DNA of 64,000 nucleotides from Eukaryota sp. TZLM1-RC (Eukaryota; Metamonada: BaSk clade): contig JAUPSS010000010.1 of NCBI GenBank assembly GCA_040285825.1, positions 1 through 64,000 on the forward strand, read 5' to 3'. A program made the translations under genes and the position numbers. The number at the start of each line of letters is the position of its first letter. Position 1 is the first letter of the stretch. Below the pieces are notes generated by a model, which was not told the DNA's origin, made no database searches, and saw only the letters and a program-made list of their open reading frames with translations. Shown piece by piece: positions 1-11,640 of this stretch.

Positions 1-1300
1 AATGAAGTTGACAGTCTACGAGGCTGCGGACGTCTTTGATTGTCTTTAGTCTAAGTGAATTCAGCAAGATTCAACGCGAATTAGGATCGATAGTCCGTTG
101 TTTGTTTGCGACTTTCACTACCCAAGTATCATGATTGGGTGTCTGGAAGACTGAAATGGCACTGATCCAAAGGAAACTCTGCATCTGGCAATCAAGGACG
201 CGACAGGAGGCGTTCAATGGAATTCGTCGAGTTGAACCCATGATTATGATGTCATCTATGTAAATAGAGAACACCGTCTCCAGAAGATGTCAGCCATGAC
301 TGGAAAACGGCTGGGACATTCTTTTAGGCCAAAGCTGCACGTTTGAACATGATGCTTGCAGGAATGCTCAGGGCTGTCTGCCAATCACTTTCAGCAATCT
401 TAGGTTGCCAAAGGCTTTGGGAAGGTCAGAGGTGCCTATGGTTCGCTTGGGAGAGAAATACCAGCACATGGAGTACCCAGGCTCAACAGGAATGGTGTTG
501 GCGTTGACTCCGTCCTTGCCTATAATCACCAGTAAAGGCCCAGGGCTTACGGTGATCTGGAGTGAACTCACTAGACCAGGCAGGAGCTGAACTCATGGTT
601 CGATGGGACAGCCTTTCTAGTCTACGAGTTCGTCGAAAATTTGGTTAGCGACCTCTAGCCTGGCTGGATTCAGGGTCCTGAAGTCTTCTAACTCTGACGT
701 CTTCGACTGTAGCAAGTTGATTTCCATGGGAGGGCAATCAATACCTTCAGCATGAGGCTTGAGGGAGTAGCAAAACGTCTTCGAACTCTTTCAAAGTTTG
801 AAGTAGGGACCTCTTGAAATGGTCAGATTTGTCGAGGTTGATGGTGCAAACCAGATGAGTTGTGTTCCAACCAACGTGTGGAAACGTTGACTGACTTCTG
901 AAAGCTTGCGATATTCGATGGTCGAATTCGGCTTCAGGTAATAAGTAGTGTACGACAGGCGTCGTCCATTCTATGTAAAATGCCCCTTGTTGTTCATCAG
1001 CGCGACTCCAACAAGTCAGCACCAATGAATGGTCTCATGTCCAGGAACGATGCTGAACATGTGTTTCACGTGTACAATCTGCGTAACACTACCTAGTCTA
1101 ATGCTAAGGGTTCCAGAAGCAGTTCCAAGGGACTGTGAGGTAGTTCCATCAACAATCTTGTATGATATGGTTTCGTTGGAACGCCCCATGTTACAGTGCT
1201 GATGACGTCTTCCGTGACTACTGAGCATGTTGCACCAGAGTCAATATGCCTTTAACTTCGACATTGTTGATCAGAGTTTAATTGTAGGCAGTTGTGATTC
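1..1300 (-). pseudogene. pol: Ty3/gypsy pol remnant: protease and reverse transcriptase
   Basis: Minus-strand decayed pol of an LTR retrotransposon. The aspartic protease motif HIDSGAT lies at about 1,248-1,228, followed in another frame by FSIVPG (about 1,060) and, after a further shift, ADLL, which resembles the end of a retropepsin domain. RT segments follow in three interleaved frames: VTGDY-like and NANTIP (about 560-490), DLPKAF..LR (about 430-380), KNVPAVF (about 320) and the catalytic YIDDII at 262-245. NANTIP, the DLxKAFxxL motif and YIDD are Ty3/gypsy RT signatures. Numerous stops and frameshifts mean it is not functional. RNase H and integrase would lie beyond the left edge. The family call is from motifs read by eye; the lineage inside Ty3/gypsy is not known. 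Confidence 0.75.
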
Positions 1301-1639
1301 ATGGATTGTACCATAAAAATTGTATCACAATCATGCCATTTAAGTCGGCTTGTTCTGAGAAGAAGTTAGCCTGACTGTTGGGTATTTTAGTAGTTTCAAG
1401 TTGGCAAAGTGGATTGATTAGAGAATCTTTCCATGCTAACTTTCTGTGTGTGGTTGTGTTGTTGTAGGGGTATGGTTTCCACAAGTACATAAATAGTGAC
1501 GGGAACGTTTATTGTAAGAAGAGCCTCTGCCTCTGCCGCGAGTACCCTCTTCGACTACGGAAACCAGAACCTCTAGAACTTCTACCTCAAAGCTTGTTGT
1601 TGAGCTTGTTGCTCTCTCCATTTCTTGCTCCTTTGGCAG

Positions 1640-4600
1640 TCTTCACTGGGACACCTTTCGGTCGGATGGCCTTTTGCTTACAGAAGTTGCATTGGACATC
1701 AGCGGCCTGGGCAACGGTGTGGTAGGCTTCCTCCTCTCTTACTTTGTTTGGGGCGTTTACCTGGACCAGAACCTCGTGATCTGGGGGATGTCAGGTGGGG
1801 AGGGAACGACCATGGGAGGGTCGGCGAGAGGCCTGCTGGTGATTTACTTGGTTCTGATAGGTGAAATCGACATGGTTTTAGCTGTTCCATGAACGATCTG
1901 GCGTTACAAAAATTCTAGTATTCAATTTGGAGAACACTAAAAGAATTCACCAAAAGGTGTGACCATCAGATGAGTAATGAGAGGAGAGGACCAGATCCTG
2001 AGGAGTCTGTTCCTGATAGGGATAATTCCTACGCTTTCTAGGACATGAGTAGCGACTACCCAGTCTGAAAGTCTATCCGCTGGAGGGGTGGAGCTTATGG
2101 AGAATGTTCTCAATTGATGAGAGATGCCCCTAAACTCTTGGATGGCAGTGAAGCGAGTCAGAACTCTGCCAATGTTGGACCATGAAAGTCAATCCATCTA
2201 TTGCCATAATCTCTTTCCGACTCAGTCCATGTTAGTTGCGAGGAGAGCTCGATTAGCCTCATCCAGTCTGCTGAATTGGGTTCTTCTCAGAATTTGAGCC
2301 CCAAATTATGCGTTCGTCTCTTGAGGTAGGAACCGTGGGAGAAGACATAGCTAGGTGAGCACCTTGATATCTTAACGCATTTTAGCACCTCAGGGGTGAC
2401 ACATTCAGCGAGGCCTCGGGGTTGATCCTCATGGCTTTGACGGAACAAGTCCCATTCGTGAACTGGTTCTCCAGTGATGTTACCAAAATACTCATTTGTC
2501 GATGGTTGGGAACCTTCTCTAGCTGGTTCTAATTCTTCACGTAGTCTGGCAACTTCGTTGGCTAGAGCTATCTGGGCTGGATCCTCAACGTTGCCTCTTG
2601 TTTCTCTTAGGACTCGGTCGGTACGACTCCAGAGAATGAATTTGTTGACAAACTTCAGAAGTTTATCAGCGTCTCTCAAATCGGAAAGCTTCAAGATATG
2701 GACGTTTAAGGCGGTCCCCTACGTCTGTCATCTCGATCTCTTGATCCAATCATTGAAGAAAGAGAAGGCTACTTTCGTATGTGCCTGAGAAGGGTGATTG
2801 ATGAGGAGGAAATAGAGGTTGTTGAACCTGTCGTGGAAGGTGTAGGTTGGGGTTGAGGGGCTCGACTAACGGGAGTGATGGGAGCAGGTACTGCATCAGA
2901 AGATGTGATGGGAGTGGGTGATTCACTGCTCACAGTGATAGCGTCGTCGTCGGCTTGTTCCATAGCAGATTGGTTGGGATTAGGGGTTTCCGTGGTAGAA
3001 AAATGAATCAGTTTCCATAGGAGGTTGTGATGATTCAGAAGCTTGAGCGGAGGAAGATGGAGCTTCACTCCGTTGAGGTTGGGGTTGAGGCAGAAGGTTC
3101 TGTCTCTTCAATCTGGGCTGGGACCTGATAAGAAGAGATCGCTGGTTGGACCAAGCGTGTCTTTTCAATTCGACCTTCAACCATGACCCATTTTTAACAT
3201 CCTGGATTCTATGCATCCAGGGGAAAACCGTGACGAGCTGGAGAGTTCTTTGAAGATTGCCCGATCTTCTGTGGTCAGGACCACAATATGAAGCTATATG
3301 GTCAGGACGTCTGTCGTAAAGGAAGAGTCTTTCACCATATGTGGTTTCGGTAAACCACCACCCTGTTCTATAATCTCTGTCGATGAGGATATCGAGAGAT
3401 GCGTTGTACCCAGGGCTGAACCTAGGGTATGGGCAAGGGTTGTGAACATTTATGAAGAGGTTGTCTTCTTCTCCAGCGAAGCGTCTGAATACTCCTTCTC
3501 GAGTAGTTCTCATGAACCTAACTCCGGGTCTTGGTTCATAAGTTGGTTCAGGGTCATTCCTGGAGGTTTCTGGGGTGATCCTTTCATCGGAAAGAAATGG
3601 ACCAATTCTGGGAGAGATCCATAATCCTAAGTCGTTCTCGACTTTGGGACCGTAGAAAGGAGGCCGTTTATTGCTCATTTCCGTGGGAGGATGGCTTCTG
3701 GATCCCCTGGAATGACTCGTGTGTCCCTATATCTAGCGTAAGGGTTGTGCTGACGGGAAGCACCATGATAAACACTTGAGCTAGCGTAGGAGCTAGTTTG
3801 AGAAGGGGTAAGTTGAGCAGGTGTAGAGGATGTTCCTCTTCTAGCTTCAATCTCTCTGTCCAATCTTTTTCTGTGTTCCCAGTTTCGTTCTTCTTGGAGA
3901 AAACGCTCTATATATTCTTTAGAGACCTCACCAGGAATTTTTGTCAATTTCAGAAGAAGGTGCCGTGGGAGGGACCTGATGTTGAGGTAGAGGGAGAATT
4001 CCTTTGGGAGGTTCCTCGTACTCAACCAAATCTGAAAAAGATTTGTTCGTACCTTTTCCTTTGCTCTTCGGAAAGATACAGAAGGAAGGTTAGAAAAGGC
4101 TAGGAATGGGATCACTAGCCTGGTGAGGGGAAACAGATAGATTATTAACTCCACTAACTGTTGAAGTCAGAGGAGACCCTGAAGCTGGAACAGCAGGATT
4201 TTGAATGTTCCTCCTAACAGTTGGAACTGGAGGGAGGAGCTGTTGAGAATGAGAGGGTGGAACCTCAGAACTAGATGGAAGGGATGAAAAATGGTACTTA
4301 AATGGCCTTCTTAGAGGAGGAAGAAGGTTGGTCTTCCAATCCTTCCTTTGCGGTGAGAAAAGGTTGAACAGTCTCTGCTCTGAGTAGAAGGTGAAGGTGG
4401 TACTTCAGAGCTTCTTTCAGGGAGGGGAGAAGATGGGACTTCAGATGCCCTCAACTGTGAAGGAGGAAGAGGAGCAACGAAATCCTCTACATCCTCGTCG
4501 TCGTAGAAGACCAACGAAGGACTTATTCCTTCCGAAGGAACAGAATCCTTGGGAGGGTTGTCTCCTTCCACAGGAACGGATTCCCGAGGAGGGGAACTTC

Positions 4601-4833
4601 CTTCCATGGGAACGGAATCCTCTGGAAGGGAACTGTCTTCCCTTTGGGATGGAACCCTCAGGGAGAGTTGCTTCAGGAAGCGCAGAAGCTTCAACCGAAG
4701 AAGGAGGCACGGAAGCTGGGTCTGTGGTTAGTGGTGAGGAAGAGGGACCAGTCTCTTCCTCGTGGATCCTACGTCGAGCCTCAGGGGACCCAATACGTAT
4801 TGATGGTCTTGGCTGTTGGTTATTGTCTGACAT
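1640..4833 (-). pseudogene. gag: Ty3/gypsy gag remnant with zinc knuckle
   Basis: Minus-strand gag region upstream of the protease, broken into frames starting near 4,833, 4,154, 3,678, 3,068 and 2,694. The N-terminal part is Pro/Ser/Glu-rich and contains an imperfect repeat of the type PxDSVPxEG (about 4,640-4,530). The longest open piece is 3,678-2,980 (232 codons), of unknown fold. At 2,270-2,190 a segment with W..SERDYGNRW resembles a retrotransposon capsid. At 1,690-1,650 a nucleocapsid knuckle CNFCKQK/GHPTERC (CX2CX4HX4C) is readable only across a one-base frameshift. At about 3.2 kb the gag would be unusually long, so the first part may be a leader or an unrelated insert. No LTR was found. 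Confidence 0.55.
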
Positions 4834-4859
4834 ACAATGTAGAGTAACAGAAGTGTAAT

Positions 4860-4963
4860 TTATTACGAAGAGGAATTGTATTCTCTCTTCTTAAGCTAAC
4901 AGGCAGAATACTAATAACTAAAACTATTAACTATAAATACTATTCAAGACTAACACTATGAGG
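4860..4963. other. A+T-rich spacer between gypsy remnant and first LINE copy
   Basis: About 100 bp upstream of the gag start. It could be the gypsy 5' leader, but no LTR end, tRNA primer-binding site or repeat was recognised. It ends abruptly where minus-strand family A sequence begins at about 4,964. Confidence 0.4.
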
Positions 4964-7910
4964 GATTTACACATACAATATAACTGGTCTCTTACAGCAT
5001 CATGAACCTTGCTTCTAAAAGTAATAAAAATGTTTACAATTTTAACAAATGAGTAGTTGTAATTTCTCGAGAACATTTACAAATTAAATTATGAGGTAAA
5101 TTATCAGGCCAGATAAAGGACCGAAATCTCATATTCAGAGTCCAAAGCAGAATCGGATAAGAGAGTACCATAAACTTGTGGAATTGTTGTTACTAAGGCA
5201 GAAGAAGTACTGTCACACATATCTTGTAAAAGATTTGCAAAAAGCGGGATTCTTTTTCTTGGCCAAGCCAAGTCTAACATCAAAATCCAAGCTTTCAAAA
5301 ATCTTTGACAATTTTTGTTGAAGCTTTTTACAGCAAAACTGTAAATTAAATAGAGATCGGTTTGGAATTTCTTGAATTGATTGAGGAAAACATTTGGTCC
5401 AAATTTGTGGCGGTAATTTTTCAAGTTCACAAGATAACTCATACAAATAGGGACTACAATTGGGGACTAACAGATGAGAATCATCAGGAAATCTACGAGA
5501 AAAATTCATAAATAAAATTTTTGCCACCACCCAAGAATGCTGATTGACACAAAATTGAAGATTTAGTAAAACCAATACCACCCAAATTGGCTGAAGAAAA
5601 ATAAATGGCTTTTTCAACATTCCTGGTTCTACATCCAATAAATCAGCAAAAAAATTCTGTTCTCAATGAATTGAATGAACGACAAAAAAATCTAATGCTA
5701 TGGAAGGAGCACAAGATCTCAAAATGTGGGTTATTCTCCCAGTGTAGCAAATTTTAAGCATGAAAAATTTAATATGCTTTTCTATATCTAAAGAAGAAAT
5801 TGAATCAAGTTCAATTTTTCATTTTTTTCCAAAATAACTTGCAATTCATTCTGAATTTGAGGCACATTTCTAACCAACAACCAAGGAACTTAAAAAAACA
5901 TCACTACTATAATTAGTAAAAGGGACAATAGAATCGTTTATCACGAGGTCTTGAGCAGAAGAGCCAATCAGAAGGCATTTTGCTGGCATTAAGATGAAGC
6001 CCAATATTTTCATATGAATCGGCAATTTCTTGAGCAACCAATTCTAGTAAATCAAATGAACCAATCAAGGATATATCATCCATATAAGCAACTATTTTTT
6101 TATAGAAGGGTATTTTTGCTTAATGATATTTAAAGTTTTGTGAATAGCTAAAACAAAAACAATAATGGGCCTACAGGATCTCCTGCTTCACTCCAGAAGA
6201 TGATTTAAGACCAAATGAATTAAAAATTAAATCTGATTCTTTCCCATAAAAATGGTAGAAAAACTCGATAGCTCAGGAAAAATCAGATTTAATAACTTCA
6301 AAAATTGCTTCTCGCTTTACAGAATTAAAAAGCATTTTTAAAGTCGAGATTAAAAATAAAAATTATTTTCCTCTGCATTAAAAAAAGGTATCAGAGGCAA
6401 TAGCAGCAACAGAAGCACCATCAATTGTTTTGATTCCAAATTGATGAGGATTCAAAAAATGTAGAAGCTTTGTCTTTGACACGATCGAAGACAATTGATG
6501 CTAGCAAACGAGAAAGAGATTCACCAACAGCAATTGGGCGTATTCCATCAGGTTTGATTCCGTTTTCAGGCTTTACTAACGCAATCAGACGTGCTGCGAG
6601 TAATTCAAATGGAGGATTAATTTTCAAAAACAATTAATTGTTGAAAAATAATGGGCTAGATCATCAGCAATTTCGGGAGCACTGGAACACGCTATTTTTA
6701 ACAGATCAAAAGAAACTTCAGATGGGCCTGCTGCTTTCCCCTTTGGCAATTTTTGAATAGCTTTAAGAACTTCAATTGCAGTAATAGGATTTTCAATCCA
6801 AAAAGGACACACTTCAGGCTTGCTGCACTTGAAATTTTTCTTGAGGATGCAACTTTTGAAGTTTTTCAAGGGTATCAGAGTTTGCATCAGCCAAAGAAGA
6901 GGAAAAACAAAGACTGCTTTGCGGCACCATAACGACCACGTAAGCACAATTTTCGGCAAATTTTTGATTTTTACAATTTTTCTATTTCCAAATTTTTTCT
7001 TAAAACAATTTTTGTTTTTCAGCAAAATATTTCCAGAAGGATGAAAGATTCGACTTATTATTTTTCAATTCAGAAGTAAAATTTCTCATTTCCATTGAGA
7101 AGGGGATTGTGCTGGCGGGACTTATTTCTACTGGGATCCGGATCGGGGGTCTTACGGTATCAACGGCTTTTTACAATTCGTACAAAACAGAAGTTTTCGA
7201 CCATTTTCGTGAATCTGCAACATCCTTTTTGCAAAATGGACAACAAAAATCACTGTTTTCAGAAGGGGAAGAAGAGGGAACACTAAAAGCATTTAACTGT
7301 TGATCGTCAGAAACATTATTTTCAGCACCTTTCACAACGGCAACAGCTGGAACAGAACATTTGAGAATTTGTTGAGCAGATTTTAATTCAAATTCTCTTT
7401 TTTGTTTTTTTCAGGGCACGTTCTCGAATTATGACCACTGATACCACAAATCGAACATTTTTAGAACCTTTTAATGGCAGTGGTTTCATTTTTTTCAGTT
7501 CTTTCAATTTTGTCAATTTGTGAGTTAAAAAGTAGAAAGAGACTTTGACTTTTGCAGTTTCCAGCTGGAGAAAACAAATTTCGAGAAACGGAGTTGTTAA
7601 TAGAACGCGCAACAGAACGCAAGGAACGTAATGGTGGTTTTTTTCTGTGTTTTTTTCTGGTACAATGATCAGTTTTTGAATGAAAATTTTTTTGAGATGA
7701 ATTTCGAGCATAGCTTGTATTGTGGGGAGAGTGGGGAAGTGGAGAGGATGAGCTTGATCTGACTGGTAGAATCTTTGCTTGGGCGTTCCAATCAGTATCA
7801 GAGTCACTATCAGCCAAAGGCATCGTTTTGACAGAGAAACAGTACGACTTTGACGCCTTGACAGAAAGTGAAATATGAAAGGGTTGACTAAAGGAGGGAG
7901 AAAAAGGGAG
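4964..7910 (-). mobile_element. Family A non-LTR element, 5' complete, 3' truncated (A1)
   Basis: Minus-strand family A copy running from the pyrimidine-rich leader (about 7,907) through ATG MPLADSDSDTDWNAQ (7,825), the zinc fingers and RT (PIAVGE about 6,540; YMDD about 6,088-6,070) to MCKSHR at 4,964, where it is cut at the gypsy junction. The RLE domain and poly(A) are missing. The reading frame is broken many times, mostly by extra bases in A/T runs. Unlike the copies at 16,810 and 33,918, it keeps Cys (TGT) where they have a TGA stop after TDH, so it is the more ancestral N-terminus. It interrupts a family C copy on its right; the matching left half of that copy is gone, which implies a deletion. 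Confidence 0.8.
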
Positions 7911-8840
7911 GGCGAACATGTTTCAATTCTTTTTAAAAGGATTTGCATACTTTTTCCGTTTGTACAATTCGGAGTCATCAAGGGGGATACTTCGGATTGA
8001 GCATTTTTTTCAAGGCATTTTTCTTGCAAACATCCACTGTTACGACATCAACAACATTCATGACATCATCAAACGAGGGCACAACAACATCAGCACGTCG
8101 TTTTCCATATTCTGAATCTCTTACGCTTTCATTTATATCAAGAGACCTCAACAAAGGTTCTACAAAAAGATTCAATATGATAGGAATTACACATTGCATG
8201 GATTTGATCTCTGACTGCATCATGCAACGTAGAACGATAGGAAATATATCTATTACAATTAAATAAATGTGATAATGTCAAACCAGCTCCACATTTACAA
8301 AACAAATCATTGGGCAAATTACAAGGCCATAAATAACAACGCATTCTCATAGCAGTGGTCCATTGGTCGTCATTCAAAAAAATAGACCATAAATCTGGGG
8401 AATTTGATTTATCAAAACTGCAGATGAACTGTCCTTCAAATTAATCAAAAAATTGGCAAAAGCAGGATTTTCTTTCTTAGCCGTGCTAAGTCGAACAATG
8501 AAATCCTTGTTTTCAAAATTTTTCAAAAGATGTCGTTGGAGCTTTTTCAACGCAAATTTTAATGAATATAAACTTCTGTCTGGAATTTCTTGAATGGATA
8601 TGGGGAAACATGATTGCCATAAGTCGGGAGATAAACTGGATATTTCTTCTCTTAAGTTATCCAGGAATAGGCTATTTGTATTTTCAAGAAGATTTTCGGC
8701 AAAAGGATATCTTCTAGAGAATTCAAATACAAAATTTTTTCCACCACCAATAAATGCAGCTTTGGTCAAATATTTTGATGAATTGAATCCAACACCGCCA
8801 AGTTGAACATCAGAAAAAATATGATTTTTCAAAATTATCG
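7911..8840 (-). mobile_element. Family C fragment with RLE domain (C1)
   Basis: Minus-strand family C, from ILKNHIFSDVQLGG (8,840) through the finger CKCGAGLTLSHLFNC (about 8,310-8,270) and the endonuclease motif RADVVVP..VVDV (about 8,100-8,040) to about 7,911, where family A copy A1 has inserted. The longest open pieces are 8,853-8,374 and 8,377-8,138, separated by a homopolymer frameshift. The 5' part is truncated; the 3' part is lost beyond A1. Confidence 0.75.
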
Positions 8841-8841
8841 T

Positions 8842-9044
8842 GTTTACTGGCAAAACAGGATTGTATTTTCTATTTTTAAGGGAATGGTGAAACTGATTTC
8901 TGATTCACTTTCTTCTTTTGGGAAATTTTCTGAATCTTTAGCAATTAATTGTTTTGATGTAGGGGAGGCAGGTTTTGAGGATGTAGAGTTTTAATTGTGT
9001 ATTTCATATTTGTTGTTGAATAAAAATAAGGATGATGTAAAAAA
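8842..9044 (+). mobile_element. Family B 3' end (B1)
   Basis: Plus-strand, strongly 5'-truncated family B copy. It starts at VYWQNRIVFSIFKG, runs to the family B C-terminus EAGFEDVEF and stop (about 8,994), then a short 3' UTR with AATAAA and a short A-run near 9,039-9,044. Its tail differs from other B copies by a GATGAT insertion that forms one arm of a hairpin. Confidence 0.75.
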
Positions 9045-9061
9045 CTGATAACATCATCCTT
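9028..9061. repeat. Perfect 11-bp inverted repeat (hairpin)
   Basis: AAGGATGATGT at 9,028-9,038 and its exact reverse complement at 9,051-9,061, separated by a 12-base loop. It straddles the tail of the family B fragment and the start of the non-LINE island. Its role is unknown; chance cannot be excluded. Confidence 0.6.
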
Positions 9062-9107
9062 TGAAACATCAATTTGGAGACAAATTAGTTCTCTTCTCAC
9101 AAGCATT

Positions 9108-9482
9108 TTGTTTATTGTTCAATTTGACTTGACCATCAGCAGATGTTCGCATTTCTCTTCTCATGAAAAGCTTGCTGTCGCCTTTAAACCGCTCTTGGAG
9201 CTTCTCAGACGGCCGCTTAGTAATGGAAATAGAAAGTTTGTGATCTCTTTACTGAAGGTTTGGTTAGTTGTTCTTGAGATAGAATTCTCATTCTTCTTAT
9301 TGGATGTTGTTGCTGGTTCAAACAATCGTATGTGTGATGAAAAGCTTGCTGTCGCCTTTAAAACGCTCTTGGAGCATCTCAGACGGCCGCTTAGTAATGT
9401 CAATCATGTACTTTTTTGCTTTGTGCTGGTTGTTCAGTGTCTTTTTGGAGTATTGACTACTAGTAGTGGAGTAGTTGGATGA
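9108..9482 (+). CDS. Hypothetical ORF with a duplicated 20-residue motif
   Basis: 124 codons, no known family recognised. Two copies of EKLAVAFKxLLExLRRPLSN begin exactly 58 codons apart, because the 63-bp DNA repeat is in phase. Between and after them are hydrophobic runs (FVISLLKVWLVVLEIEFSFFLLDVVAG and a C-terminal VLFCFVLVVQCLFGVL), which could be membrane segments. No promoter or intron signal was assessed. It may not be coding; the phase-preserving duplication is the main argument for it. Confidence 0.3.
   Translation: MFIVQFDLTISRCSHFSSHEKLAVAFKPLLELLRRPLSNGNRKFVISLLKVWLVVLEIEFSFFLLDVVAGSNNRMCDEKLAVAFKTLLEHLRRPLSNVNHVLFCFVLVVQCLFGVLTTSSGVVG
9163..9225 (+). repeat. 63-bp direct repeat, copy 1
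   Basis: Matches 9,337-9,399 with two mismatches; start-to-start distance is 174 bp. It is notably G+C-richer than the surroundings. Confidence 0.85.
9337..9399 (+). repeat. 63-bp direct repeat, copy 2
   Basis: Second copy of the 9,163-9,225 repeat, offset by 174 bp, so it is in the same reading frame. The spacer between the copies is not itself repeated. Confidence 0.85.
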
Positions 9483-9548
9483 GGAATTTCTGAATTGTCG
9501 TAGTATTTAGCTCATTTAATAATAAAAGTATTTTAAGGTAAAAAAAAT

Positions 9549-10365
9549 TGTGCCAGAAATTGAAGTTCAATTCTTTTCCTGCTCTTTTTTTTATTAAACT
9601 TCTGAAACCTTCAAGAAATTTAATGCCAGATATTCCAATGTTACCAAAAAGAGAAACAGCAAATGGAACCAACTGATACTTGACATGATCAACACGTCCT
9701 AGCTGAGATAAGGGTTCATTGTACATTTTGATTTTTGCTCTTTTTCAGCAAAAGCAAAGTGGAGTTTCATCTCCTTTAGCAAAAATCAATTGCTGAGTCT
9801 TTACAAACATCAACAGTGACAACATCAACAACTTTAATAACACCATCAGACCCAGGGGTAATTAAATCAGCACAGCGTTTCCCAAAAATAAAATTAAATT
9901 TTAAAAAGCGTTTCCCAAAAGTATTTTTCATCTTCATTTTTCAGATGACAACCTTCGCACAAGTGGTTCAACAAAAAGCTTCAATGTGATGACTTTTTTG
10001 CACATAGCGTATATTTGGTCTCTAACAGCCTCGTGAATAACTGAGCGATATGTCATATTAAATTTGCAATTAAATAAATGATTCAGATTAATGAGCTGAC
10101 CACAAAGACAAAATCAAATCATTTGGCACACTACATGGCCACAGAAAACACCTCATCCTAAAGGCAGTTGTCCATTGATGATCATTTAATTATAGACCAT
10201 ATACATTTGGAATCTGGGAAATAAGACAACTTTGTGAGGAGAGATGCATTCAATTTCATTCTGCAAGAACATTAAATAGTCACTAACACAATATTCTATT
10301 AAATGTTGGTTTTCAGGAAAAACGTTTCAAAAAAATTCAAAAACGAAATTTTTGCCTCCACCGAT
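9549..10365 (-). mobile_element. Family D fragment, left part of an interrupted copy (D1)
   Basis: Minus-strand family D C-terminal half: AVSLFGNIGISGIKFLEGFRSLIKKRAGKELNF is readable at about 9,670-9,560. The RLE and finger region is broken by shifts at about 9,950-10,150, and the left end is cut within the C-terminus. The copy is interrupted at 10,365 by family A copy A2; the missing part continues at 15,919. A 27-bp duplication (10,339-10,365 and 15,919-15,945) flanks the insertion. Confidence 0.75.
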
Positions 10366-11575
10366 TTTAAAATTTAGTTTTATTCTAAAACCTATAAATC
10401 AACATCTAAAAAAATCCATCTCTCCCAAAACAAAAAAACACTAGATGCAACTCTCATAGTGAGATCCAAGAGAAAGCAAAGCATCAGAAACCATCTTGAA
10501 CATCCCCTTAAAAATAGAAAAACACAATTCTGTTTTTGCCAAAAACAATCTGTTGAAATTTCTGCCAGTTCTTCTCTTTACAATCATTTCAAAATCATCC
10601 AAAAAAACGTAAAGCAGTTGGTGCAAGTGAACCAAAAAAAGGGAAAAATACAAATGGATACAAATTGTATTTTGCATGCTGTAGACTGGGCCAATTTGGA
10701 CAAAGGTTCATTGTATTTTTGAATTTAAAATTTTCAGCATTTGAAAGGGATTATGAATTTCAGAATTAACAAGCCTTTCATTTGAGGCATTACAAGGATC
10801 AACAGACATTACATCCAATAAAATGAAGCTTCCATCTAATCCAGGTAATATGACATCACCTCTATTATTCTTATGAAAAATCATTTTTCAGCATCAAACA
10901 GATTTGACAACATAGGTTCCAAGAAGGATTCAATTCTATGAGATTTACACATACAATATAACTGGTCTCTTACAGCATCATGAACCTTGCTTCTAAAAAG
11001 TAATAAAATGTTTGCAATTTAACAAATGAGTAGTTGTAATTTCTCGGGAACATTTACAAATTAAATTATGAGGTAAATTATCAGGCCAGATAAAGGAACG
11101 AAATCTCATATTTAGAGTCCAAGCAGAATCGGATAAGAGAGTACCATAAACTTGTGGAATTGTTGTTACTAAGGCAGAAGAAGTACTGTCACACATATCT
11201 TGTAAAAAGATTTGCAAAAGCGGGATTCTTTTTTTCTTGGCCAAGCCAAGTCTAACATCAAAATCCAAGCTTTCAAAAAATCTTTGACAATTTTTGTTGA
11301 AGCTTTTTACAGCAAAACTGTAAATTAAATAGAGATCGGTTTGGAATTTCTTGAATTGATTGAGGAAAAACATTTGGTCCAAATTTGTGGCGGTAATTTT
11401 TTTCAAGTTCACAAGATAACTCATACAAATAGGGACTACAATTGGGGACTAACAGATGAGAATCATCAGGAAATCTACGAGAAAATTCATAAATAAAATT
11501 TTTGCCACCACCCAAGAATGCTGATTGACACAAAATTGAAGATTTAGTAAATCCAATACCCCCCAAATTTGCTGA

Positions 11576-11640
11576 GTCCCATTAGTTGTGATTAGTTCAT
11601 TAAGTGTTGTAGTTCAATAAAAACGTTTATCGGATACAAG
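11576..11640 (+). mobile_element. Family E-like 3' UTR piece fused to the 5' end of C2
   Basis: These 65 bp (CCCATTAGTTGTGATTAG... with AATAAA) resemble the 3' UTR of family E at 27,302-27,358. They lie directly between the left TSD and the C2 leader. No second TSD separates them from C2, so they appear to have been inserted as one unit, possibly by template switching. Confidence 0.5.

Larger units (their letters stand above)
9062..9548 (+). other. Non-LINE island with poly(A)-like end
   Basis: The only stretch of more than 300 bp with no similarity to the surrounding LINE families. It ends with TAATAATAAAAG, a short T/A run and A8 at 9,541-9,548, directly against minus-strand family D. This looks like the 3' end of a retrotransposed transcript on the plus strand. 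An ORF of 124 codons (9,108-9,482) spans both copies of an internal 63-bp repeat in one frame. I do not recognise the protein. It may be a retrocopy of a host mRNA, a SINE-like element or an unrelated family's 3' end. Confidence 0.5.

Noticed and set aside
1625-1892. Plus-strand ORFs over the gypsy gag/NC region as host genes
   Set aside because: They overlap the zinc knuckle on the opposite strand and have no recognisable domain.
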